Positions 38,303 through 45,789 of a DNA stretch of 64,000 nt are shown in pieces (within the stretch, counting starts at the first letter, position 1; each line of letters opens with the position of its first letter). Position numbers and translations under genes: made by a program. The notes under the pieces are model-generated. The model was not told where the DNA came from, searched no databases, and was given only the letters and a program-made list of their open reading frames with translations. Source of the stretch: Mastigocoleus testarum BC008 (GTDB lineage Bacteria; Cyanobacteriota; Cyanobacteriia; Cyanobacteriales; Nostocaceae); contig NZ_LMTZ01000104.1 in NCBI RefSeq assembly GCF_001456025.1, forward strand, positions 44,275 to 108,274. The letters run 5' to 3'.

Positions 38303-38661
38303 TTACTGAACTAATTCATCTTCTATATCATTAATAATTGCTTCTATCAGCGGTAATGCATCAAATTCTATATCTGCCGCGATCGCATTCATCCAGTCCT
38401 TTAAGATGCGATCACATTCAGCTTGTGCTTCCTCAATCTGCTTTTCTATTTTAAAAATACTTAAAGCATCTGTCTGAGTAACTTTAGCTACTTGCAGATG
38501 TATTATCTTTTTTTTAACTTCGAATCGGTGTCTTCCCCCACAACTAAATAATCGGTTTTCTTACTAACCGAATCAGTAATCGCCCGAGATTGATTTTTCG
38601 ATTTTGCGATCGCATCAATTAATTTCTCGATTTTTCCTCGGAGGTGTTGAAAGTCTGGAAT
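38303..38661 (-). pseudogene. Mosaic remnant derived in part from ligA
   Basis: A minus-strand frame of about 118 codons runs from just after a TAG (about 38670) to TAA, but has no usable start codon near its beginning. Part one, KIEKLIDAIAKSKNQS, matches QKLIDAIAKSKNQP of LigA. It is joined directly to ITDSVSKKTDYLVVGEDTDSK, which matches VTDSISNKTDYLVVGEDAGSK of the LigA BRCT domain about 200 residues further on. Base-level identity is high in both parts. The rest (EKQIEEAQAECDRILKDW to DELVQ) is not from ligA and is unrecognised. It looks like a deleted and recombined fragment 3 kb from the intact ligA. A true small BRCT protein is the alternative. Confidence 0.6.
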
Positions 38662-38723
38662 TATTGACTATTTGCTGCTTGATTAGCAGTCAGATATCAA
38701 CTTGCTATTGTAATTAGGGAAGG

Positions 38724-40310
38724 TTACCTTACAATCTTCCATCTTTGCAGTTGCTCCTCAAAAATATTTGCATCAAGAGTGTCCATATCAAATGCAACAT
38801 AACCATCCGGACGTACTAAAATAATCCGACCTGTTTTTGCACCAAGCTTTGTTTCAAAATCGCCGCGATAATCAACTAGGGTGTTAGTATTAGCTTTAAA
38901 TTCATGGAATTGTGGTAAACCATTATTTAAGATCGCGTGCGCCTTCAACATCTCATCACTGCTGTTGAGAATTTGGTCTATCTGTTTGCGTCCAGACTGT
39001 GCTTGATTTGGATTGATAAATAAAAGCAAAGTGTAGCCAGGGAAACGTAGGAGTTCGTACAGTCTTATTGTTTCATGGTTAGCGCTCATCAACTCCATGT
39101 CTGGTATGCGCTTTCCTGCAAGTTGACCTTTTCCGGTATCGTAACTAACCCCCAACCCCGATAAATTTTGAGCAAGTTTTCGCTGCACGAATGGTAAAGG
39201 GATAAAAATACGAAATAGTAATTCTCGCATTTGTCGTAGAATTCTTTGGCGTAAGAGTAAACTACGTAATAAAAAGTCACTCACGCGCAAAATGCTAGCG
39301 CCAATTTTATGACGTTCTGCATTGTATGTATTGAGGAGAGTTTGGGGTGATTCAGCTTTGACAGCAAGAGCTAATTTCCAACCGAGATTAAAAGCATCTT
39401 GGATACCAGTATTCATCCCTTGACCGCCAGCAGGACTGTGGGTGTGGGCTGCATCACCAGCAATAAATACTCTTCCAAGTTGATATTTAGGAGCTAGACG
39501 TAATTCGGAACCCCACCGCGATAACCATTTTGCTTGACTTAAAGAAACTGGTTTTTCTAAGATCGCACTGATAGATTCTTGGAGCTCTTCAAGGTCAAGT
39601 TCGCGCTTCTTGGGCTGGTTTTGATATTTACGGTCAATAGTAACAATACGATGGGAGCCATCGTCAAAGGGTACAATGAAGGCTAAACCTCTATCGTTGG
39701 AATGCTGTTCGGTTCCACCTTCTGCGTGATGTCCTTCCATATGAATATCGCCTAAAAAGGCAGTCCAAGAGTAGGGAGAGCCTTCAAAGGGTAAACCAAG
39801 ACCTTCTCTTACCGTACTGCGCGAACCGTCTGCACCTACTAGATATTTAGCTTCAATCTCAATTTGAGCGCTATCCTCATTTTCGACACTTGCACAGACT
39901 CCTATTTCAGTTTCTTGAAAATGAGTCAGGCTGTTGCTGCGTTCTACTTCTACACCAAGTTGATTGAGACGGTGCTCTAAAATTGCTTCGGTTTCGGCTT
40001 GAGGCAAAATTAAGATGTAAGGAAAGCGAGTATCAAGTCCGTACATATTCGCTCGGAGTGGGTTTTGTGCATTAGCGCTAAAGTCAATTCCGGGAGATGT
40101 GTAACCGCGTTGAATTAATTCTCCTGCAATACCCAAGATATCGAAAAATTCTAGGGTGCGAGCATGTACCACTAGCGCTTTACTGCGTGTAGATGGTTTG
40201 TCTCGTTTTTCGATAATTCGCACATTAATATTACGCCGAGCGAGTTCGATCGCAACGGTTAAGCCTACTGGACCTGCACCGACAACGAGAACATCTGTTT
40301 TTTGTGACAT
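38724..40310 (-). CDS. FAD-dependent aromatic monooxygenase (PheA/TfdB-type)
   Basis: 528 residues. The FAD dinucleotide motif is VGAGPVGLTVAIELARR at 10-26. The second FAD motif is FIAGDAAHTHSPAGGQGMN, and the DG motif is in LVGADGSRSTVREGLG. After about 370 comes the C-terminal thioredoxin-like dimer domain of the phenol hydroxylase group (GKRIPDMELM ... YTLLLF ... ILVRPDGYVAF). Such enzymes hydroxylate aromatic compounds or polyketides with NAD(P)H and O2. The substrate is unknown. It is divergent from a TetR gene 0.4 kb away, and the shared palindrome in front of each gene suggests substrate-induced derepression. Confidence 0.85.
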   Translation of the reverse strand: MSQKTDVLVVGAGPVGLTVAIELARRNINVRIIEKRDKPSTRSKALVVHARTLEFFDILGIAGELIQRGYTSPGIDFSANAQNPLRANMYGLDTRFPYILILPQAETEAILEHRLNQLGVEVERSNSLTHFQETEIGVCASVENEDSAQIEIEAKYLVGADGSRSTVREGLGLPFEGSPYSWTAFLGDIHMEGHHAEGGTEQHSNDRGLAFIVPFDDGSHRIVTIDRKYQNQPKKRELDLEELQESISAILEKPVSLSQAKWLSRWGSELRLAPKYQLGRVFIAGDAAHTHSPAGGQGMNTGIQDAFNLGWKLALAVKAESPQTLLNTYNAERHKIGASILRVSDFLLRSLLLRQRILRQMRELLFRIFIPLPFVQRKLAQNLSGLGVSYDTGKGQLAGKRIPDMELMSANHETIRLYELLRFPGYTLLLFINPNQAQSGRKQIDQILNSSDEMLKAHAILNNGLPQFHEFKANTNTLVDYRGDFETKLGAKTGRIILVRPDGYVAFDMDTLDANIFEEQLQRWKIVR

Positions 40311-40343
40311 AAGGAATCTCCTTTTTAATTACGAGTCAATACA

Positions 40344-40359
40344 ATTCAAACGTTTGATT
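40344..40359. promoter_or_regulatory. TetR operator candidate, monooxygenase side
   Basis: ATTCAAACGTTTGATT with a perfect 12-base palindromic core TCAAACGTTTGA, 34 bases before the monooxygenase ATG. The same 16 bases occur at 40721-40736. Confidence 0.7.
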
Positions 40360-40720
40360 TAAAAAATAGTAAAAAAGATATGATTTTGGGAACTGCAAAA
40401 ACTAGAACAACAATGATTGATGAATCTTCATGGAATATAGATTACCATTTATCAAAAGCGTGAAATATGATATTAATCAGGGGATTTTGAGAAATTTGAA
40501 GTATATTTTTCTAGAGAATAAACCACAAACTTTTGACTACAAGTAAGACTCTTGAGTAGCAATTATCAACTTACTCACTTAATACAATTAAAACGTATGT
40601 TTGAATTTTTGGCAAGTTTCACTAATTGAGAAAAGTCCTATTCACCTCTAATGATTCTTATCTATTTTGAAAACGAGATACTACACACTGACCCATAGGT
40701 TATAATCACAAATAATTCTT

Positions 40721-40736
40721 ATTCAAACGTTTGATT
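40721..40736. promoter_or_regulatory. TetR operator candidate, regulator side
   Basis: An identical 16-base copy of 40344-40359, directly before or at the start of the TetR gene. A weaker, split relative (AAAACGTATGTTTGAAT) is near 40589-40605. Two perfect copies at the two ends of a divergent spacer suggest control of both genes. Confidence 0.7.
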
Positions 40737-40745
40737 AAAGTAAAG

Positions 40746-41366
40746 GTGAATGTAGCTACCGCTGATACTAAAGAACAAATACTCAACGTTGCTGAGAAAC
40801 TGTTTGCCGAAAAAGGCTTTGCAGGAACAACTTTGCGTGGCGTGATCCGAGAAGCGGAAGTTAATATTGCTGCTGTTCATTACCATTTTGGTTCAAAGGA
40901 AAAACTTTTTAGTGCTGTTGTGCAAAGAGTTGCGAAGCAGATTATTCAAGCTCAACAACGCCAATTGAAGAATTACGAAAATGGGGAAAAGCCAACTTCT
41001 GTAGAAAATCTTCTGGAAGCTTTTATTGCTCCTCCCTTACAAACGATCTCACAAATGGGAGAGATGGGAGTAATTCGGGCTCAGTTTATCGGACGCTGTC
41101 GTACGGAACCATTTCCAGTACAGCAGCTTGCAGAAAAGGAATTTAGCGAGAATCACCAACGCTTTTTAGATATGCTTCAGCGAGCACTTCCCGATCAAAC
41201 ACGCTCGGAATTACAGTGGAAACTGGATCTTTCAATTGCAGTACTGGTTCGCGTTTTAACTCAAGTAGGTAAACCCAATGCACTGGTACAAGAAAATTCC
41301 CCACAGGAAGTGGAAGTTGCTATCAAGCGTTTGGTTAATTTTGTTACTCAGGGAATGAAGGCTTAA
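40746..41366 (+). CDS. TetR/AcrR-family transcriptional regulator
   Basis: 206 residues from GTG at 40746. A TTG at 40731 would add five residues but lies inside the palindrome, so I prefer the GTG; neither has a strong ribosome-binding site. The HTH is TKEQILNVAEKLFAEKGFAGTT ... VNIAAVHYHFGSKEKLFSAV. The C-terminal domain has the pattern of the CecR/YbiH-like group (DUF1956), with IGRCRTEPFPVQQLAEKEF. It probably represses itself and the divergent FAD monooxygenase through the two palindromes. The ligand is unknown. Confidence 0.85.
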   Translation: MNVATADTKEQILNVAEKLFAEKGFAGTTLRGVIREAEVNIAAVHYHFGSKEKLFSAVVQRVAKQIIQAQQRQLKNYENGEKPTSVENLLEAFIAPPLQTISQMGEMGVIRAQFIGRCRTEPFPVQQLAEKEFSENHQRFLDMLQRALPDQTRSELQWKLDLSIAVLVRVLTQVGKPNALVQENSPQEVEVAIKRLVNFVTQGMKA

Positions 41367-41557
41367 ATTCTTGGGAGACGACCCAGTGCTTTTTGTATCT
41401 TAATAATAAGAAAATATATTTCTTAGGTGATGGACAACAGTAGCCTGGACTTTAGGATTTGATAAGGTTTATGCGATAAGTGATCGCGAAGACTACCAGT
41501 ACGTTGGCGTCAATTTGAGCACTTTATATTTTGGTAAATACATATCGGAAGCGATGA

Positions 41558-43630
41558 TCACCCCTCCAACAACTCTAACAACTGCTCTTCACTCAACTGC
41601 GTAACCCCTAAACTTTGCGCCTTTTTCAACTTAGAACCGGCATCTTCCCCCACAACTAAATAGTCGGTTTTATTACTAATAGAATCAGTAACCTTACCAC
41701 CATATTTTTTAATTAAAGCTTTAGCATCATTACGCTTGAGGGTGGGTAATGTACCCGTAACTACAAAAGTTTTTCCTGCTAGTTTTTGATTAGTGTTAAC
41801 ATCTTCTGTATTTGGATTTGTAGCGACAAATTGTAAACCAGCAGTTTGTAATCGTTGAATTAAAGTTTGATTGGCGCTGACCTGAAACCATTGATGTACG
41901 GATTCAGCAATTTCAATTCCAATCCCATAAATTCCTTCAATATCTGTAACTTTCGCCTGTGATAATTTTTCCACAGAAGTAAACTTTTTCGTTACAGTTT
42001 CAGCAATAACACTACCTACATGACGAATTCCCAAACCATATAATACTCGCGCCCAAGGTTGATTTTTCGATTTCGCGATCGCATCAATTAATTTCTGTGC
42101 GGATTTTTCCCCCATGCGCTCCAATTCTAATAATTTATCGATTGTCAAATCATACAAATCGGCGACAGAAGTAACCAATCCTTTATCTACCAACTGCTCT
42201 ACGACTTTTTCCCCCATCCCGCGAATATCCAAAGCATTGCGACTTACCCAATGTTCGATTGAACCTTTCACAATCGCCGGACAAGATGTATTAACGCAAC
42301 GGGTTACCGCTTCTTCCTTTTGTCTGACTACGGGTTGACCGCAAACTGGACAATCACTGGGCATAACAAAGGGTGTAGTATCATTGGGGCGGAGCTCTTT
42401 TAATACCCGTAATACTTCCGGGATAATTTCTCCAGCTTTACGAATTACAACGGTATCGCCAATGCGGATATCTAATTGGGCGATGCGATCGGCATTATGT
42501 AAAGTAGCCCGAGAAACCGTTGTTCCGGCTAATTGTACGGGACGCATTTGAGCTAAGGGTGTTAAAGCTCCCGTACGTCCCACATTAACTAGAATATTTT
42601 CCACGCGGGTGGGTGCTTCTTCGGCTGCATATTTTAATGCTACAGCCCATCGAGGAAACTTCTGAGTAAATCCTAATTGTTCTTGAAGTGCAAAGGAATT
42701 TAATTTTACTACTACCCCATCGGTCATATAAGGTAAGTTGAGCCGTTCTGTGTCCCAATACTCGTAATATTGCGCTACTTCCTCAATAGATTGACATAGT
42801 TTTTTATTGGGGTTTACCTTCAAACCCATGCGATGTAATAATTGTAATCTTTCCCATTGAGTATTTGGTGTTTTAGCATCATCCATTCCAGGAAGATGTA
42901 ACGTATAAGCAAAAAAATCTAAACGCCTGCGATCTACTACTTTAGGATCTAATTGTCTCAGGGTACCTGCTGCTGCGTTACGGGGATTTGCAAATAAACT
43001 TTCTCCTGCTTTTTCCCGTTCTTGGTTAATTTGGTTAAATACATCTAAGGGTAAAAATGCTTCCCCCCGTATTTCTATTCTTTCCGGTAATGATACATCA
43101 TTTACATTTAAACGCAACGGAATAGAACGAATTGTGCGCACATTTTGGGTAATATCTTCTCCTGCGACCCCATCACCTCTAGTTACACCTCTAACTAAAA
43201 CCCCATTCTCATAGGTTAAAGCTAAAGCCGAACCATCTATTTTCAGTTCGCAGACATATTCTGCTTTATCTGGAGATTCTACCTCATCTGCAGATGATAC
43301 CTGTCTGCGCCAACGTTGTTCCCAAGTTTTTAACTCATCAATATTAAATGCGTTTTCCAAACTGTACAAAGCAATATTATGCTTGACCGAGTTAAACTGA
43401 GTTGCGGGTTTTTCACCAACCCTTTGAGTGGGACTATGGGATGATATCAATTGAGGATATTCAGCTTCTAAATCCTGCAATTCCCGATACAAGCGATCAT
43501 AAACTGCATCTTCCATGGTGGGAGCATCCAGAATATAGTAAGCATAACTAGCTTGTTGCAACAATTGGCGCAATTCTTCAATTCTTTGTTGAACTTCCGG
43601 TTTAATTGATACCACCGTAATTATCTCCAC
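41558..43630 (-). CDS. ligA: NAD-dependent DNA ligase LigA
   Basis: 690 residues from GTG at 43630. Domains in order: Ia (NMN binding, about 10-70, YAYYILDAPTMEDAVYDRLYREL), adenylation with the active-site Lys in CELKIDGSALAL, OB fold (VGRTGALTPLAQMRPVQLAGTT), a four-Cys zinc finger (CPVC ... CVNTSCPA), helix-hairpin-helix repeats (IRGMGEKVVEQLVDKG onward) and a C-terminal BRCT (LAGKTFVVTGTLPTLKRND). It seals nicks in replication and repair. The length is normal and nothing is missing. A fragment copy of two of its segments is at 38.3-38.7 kb. Confidence 0.97.
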   Translation of the reverse strand: MEIITVVSIKPEVQQRIEELRQLLQQASYAYYILDAPTMEDAVYDRLYRELQDLEAEYPQLISSHSPTQRVGEKPATQFNSVKHNIALYSLENAFNIDELKTWEQRWRRQVSSADEVESPDKAEYVCELKIDGSALALTYENGVLVRGVTRGDGVAGEDITQNVRTIRSIPLRLNVNDVSLPERIEIRGEAFLPLDVFNQINQEREKAGESLFANPRNAAAGTLRQLDPKVVDRRRLDFFAYTLHLPGMDDAKTPNTQWERLQLLHRMGLKVNPNKKLCQSIEEVAQYYEYWDTERLNLPYMTDGVVVKLNSFALQEQLGFTQKFPRWAVALKYAAEEAPTRVENILVNVGRTGALTPLAQMRPVQLAGTTVSRATLHNADRIAQLDIRIGDTVVIRKAGEIIPEVLRVLKELRPNDTTPFVMPSDCPVCGQPVVRQKEEAVTRCVNTSCPAIVKGSIEHWVSRNALDIRGMGEKVVEQLVDKGLVTSVADLYDLTIDKLLELERMGEKSAQKLIDAIAKSKNQPWARVLYGLGIRHVGSVIAETVTKKFTSVEKLSQAKVTDIEGIYGIGIEIAESVHQWFQVSANQTLIQRLQTAGLQFVATNPNTEDVNTNQKLAGKTFVVTGTLPTLKRNDAKALIKKYGGKVTDSISNKTDYLVVGEDAGSKLKKAQSLGVTQLSEEQLLELLEG

Positions 43631-43978
43631 TCGTCAAAACAGCATATAGTGATAAGCGCAAGCTCTGCGCATGCAATCGCCGAACCAAACACAGATTTTA
43701 TAGTAGAAGTCAGCAGTAAAAATGGCTTCACATCTGGCTTTTAGATTATTAACTAAAAGTAATGGTCAGCGATTGCCGATAGCATAATTAAAATTAACTA
43801 TTTTGCTCTAAGTTTCTTACTATAGCGCTAAGTTAGCCTTATTCCTCCCTCGGGGGAGGTTAGGAGGGGGTTAAATTCCCTCGGGAGAAGTTAAGTCATT
43901 ACTTTTTACTCATTACTTTTTACTTATTACTTTTAGAAGCGGTTATATTTCCTCAAGGAAGTTTAAGACAGGGTTTTA
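43631..43978. other. Spacer with CCTCCC-type hairpin and short repeats
   Basis: 348 bases. The hairpin CCTCCCTCGGGGGAGG is at 43844-43859, followed by ATTACTTTTTACTCATTACTTTTTACT repeats. The same hairpin type recurs at 13.2 kb and in part at 18.1 kb. No gene. Confidence 0.5.
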
Positions 43979-45040
43979 TTAACTCCAATCTTCAACTTCA
44001 TAAAGAAAGCGCGTACCACCAATCAATTTTCGATTTGCAGAAGTGCTTTGAACAAAAACCGTATATTTTTCCAAATTACTCGGTTTGAGACGAACTGTTT
44101 CACCAACAGGAATTCCCAAAATATCCCTTGCTGCTTCTCCTTCAAATAAATCGCCGGTTTTTCGTTCCATCAAAATAATTTCTTTATGACCTTGAATCGT
44201 TTCCTTTTTGGTAAATTCGTAAAAACCCCTTCCAACTTTGAAAGTTAAACCATTTTCCAAAACAAATGATTTGATTGGGATGTTTTCGTCAATATCTAGA
44301 ATCTGGAAACGTCCTGGAGGAACAGAGCGCAAATCAGCATCTTGGTAATAAGATGTTTCTTCACGTCCCATCATCGCGTTAAAGATTTGATTTAACCCCC
44401 GATTCATCCGTCCTTGTTTGATGATTTCTTGTTCGTAAGCTTGCAATTGGTCGTTGGAAGATTGTTGATAGCAAACAGCTAAGAATAAGTCAGTAATATA
44501 AGAAAATTGGTCTAGATTAATATGAAATCCGCCAGATGCTTGGGCTAATTCTTGATAAAAAGGTGTCGCATGGGAACGATTTAGTGCTTGTACCCCATAC
44601 ACCATAATTTCCTGCTCGGCTAACTTCTTGATTTCTTTGCGCCAATTTAATTTTTTGGGATTATGTGCTGGTGGATGGGGTATATCATCCCCAATCAAAA
44701 CTAAAGACTTAGATGCAGAATCTGACCAAGATAAAGATTGAGCTTCATGTAATACTAACTCGTAACATTCTGGCGCATCTCCACCACCTGTTGCTTCTAC
44801 ATTTTGGACAAAATTACAAATTGCATCAACGTCACTGGAAAGGTCAAATATTTTGGTGACATAAGTTGATTTTTCATCGCAATAATCACCATGAGCAATA
44901 ATACCGATTTTGATTAAAGCAATTTCATTCATTAAGCGGGTAACGCTTTCTTTTATTTTTCGTCTGACCTGAGTCAAACAGGGATACATGCTTCCAGTGG
45001 TATCAAAACTGAAGACTACTTCAATATTGCTGTTAGTCAT
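43979..45040 (-). CDS. VWA-domain protein of unknown function
   Basis: 353 residues. Residues 5-200 are a von Willebrand A domain with an intact MIDAS: D13-T-T-G-S17 (FSFDTTGSM), later VEATGGGDAPECYE and the SLVLIGDDIPH strand. These bind a metal and mediate protein contacts. The C-terminal 130 residues (from about GRFQILDIDENIPIKSFVLE) look like a beta-rich domain I cannot name. There is no signal peptide or membrane segment, so the protein is cytoplasmic. It has no MoxR-type ATPase or ter gene beside it, the usual partners of bacterial VWA proteins. It is a single gene. Confidence 0.7.
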   Translation of the reverse strand: MTNSNIEVVFSFDTTGSMYPCLTQVRRKIKESVTRLMNEIALIKIGIIAHGDYCDEKSTYVTKIFDLSSDVDAICNFVQNVEATGGGDAPECYELVLHEAQSLSWSDSASKSLVLIGDDIPHPPAHNPKKLNWRKEIKKLAEQEIMVYGVQALNRSHATPFYQELAQASGGFHINLDQFSYITDLFLAVCYQQSSNDQLQAYEQEIIKQGRMNRGLNQIFNAMMGREETSYYQDADLRSVPPGRFQILDIDENIPIKSFVLENGLTFKVGRGFYEFTKKETIQGHKEIILMERKTGDLFEGEAARDILGIPVGETVRLKPSNLEKYTVFVQSTSANRKLIGGTRFLYEVEDWS

Positions 45041-45789
45041 TTATTTTTTTGAGATTTTTTTATTTTGAAAAATTTGAAAACTTGAAAACTTAAAATTTGA
45101 AAATTTGAAACTTTTGGAATTTGAAACTTTGATTTTGCTATTATGAAAACTCTATTTTACCTACGCGACAATAATTACAAAACCACAAAAATACGCTATT
45201 ACAAGGCATATAAATTAAGCTATCTATGCCTATAAAATTTAGTGGAAATACTGTTTAATTTTTTATCTTGTTGTCTTAGCAAAATATGATAGATAATGCA
45301 CTAAAACTCCTTTACAAATATGAATTTTTTCAATTTTTCCCATCTCTGCGCTGTTGGTGTTGCTGCACTTATTTTTGAGAAATAAAAAATTTTTACTTTT
45401 TAGTAGTACATAAATACTACCATTATTTGCTAAACAAGTAAATACCTCTACATCTGAACTTTAGTCACAGATTTGTAGAGATAGCCTGGTGGGGCGTCTT
45501 GTAGTGTATCTGTGATTTGTGGATACGACCCGATGGGGCTTCTCCCTATGTTCCCTGGGTGTATCGGCGCACTATTCGAAGAGAAAGAATTTTACTTATC
45601 GGTACGATAATTCAAATGTTAATTACATTATCATTAAAGAGTATTTTTATATGTACCATCGTCAACGGGAGAATTTCCCTTATAGTTGCAAACTAAAGTT
45701 GTAAACTTAAAAAAAATCCCAGGTTGAAGACTTGGGCAGTCTCATTGATAATGATGGGCATATTACCTTAGAATTTTTGGCATGAAATC
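45041..45789. other. Spacer upstream of ileS
   Basis: 749 bases. 45055-45135 is a degenerate repeat of TTTGAAAA/CTTGAAAA phrases. A 61-codon frame at 45519 has no support. A minus-strand terminator-like hairpin lies at 45709-45736. I see no T-box or other riboswitch that I can support. Confidence 0.4.
45709..45736 (-). terminator. Terminator-like hairpin on the minus strand before ileS
   Basis: Read on the minus strand: CCCAAGTCTTCAACCTGGGA followed by a run of T. It faces away from ileS, so it could stop antisense transcription; no minus-strand gene ends here. Confidence 0.5.

Noticed and set aside
45519..45704. 61-codon ORF upstream of ileS
   Set aside because: No ribosome-binding site and unlikely composition; followed by a hairpin on the other strand.
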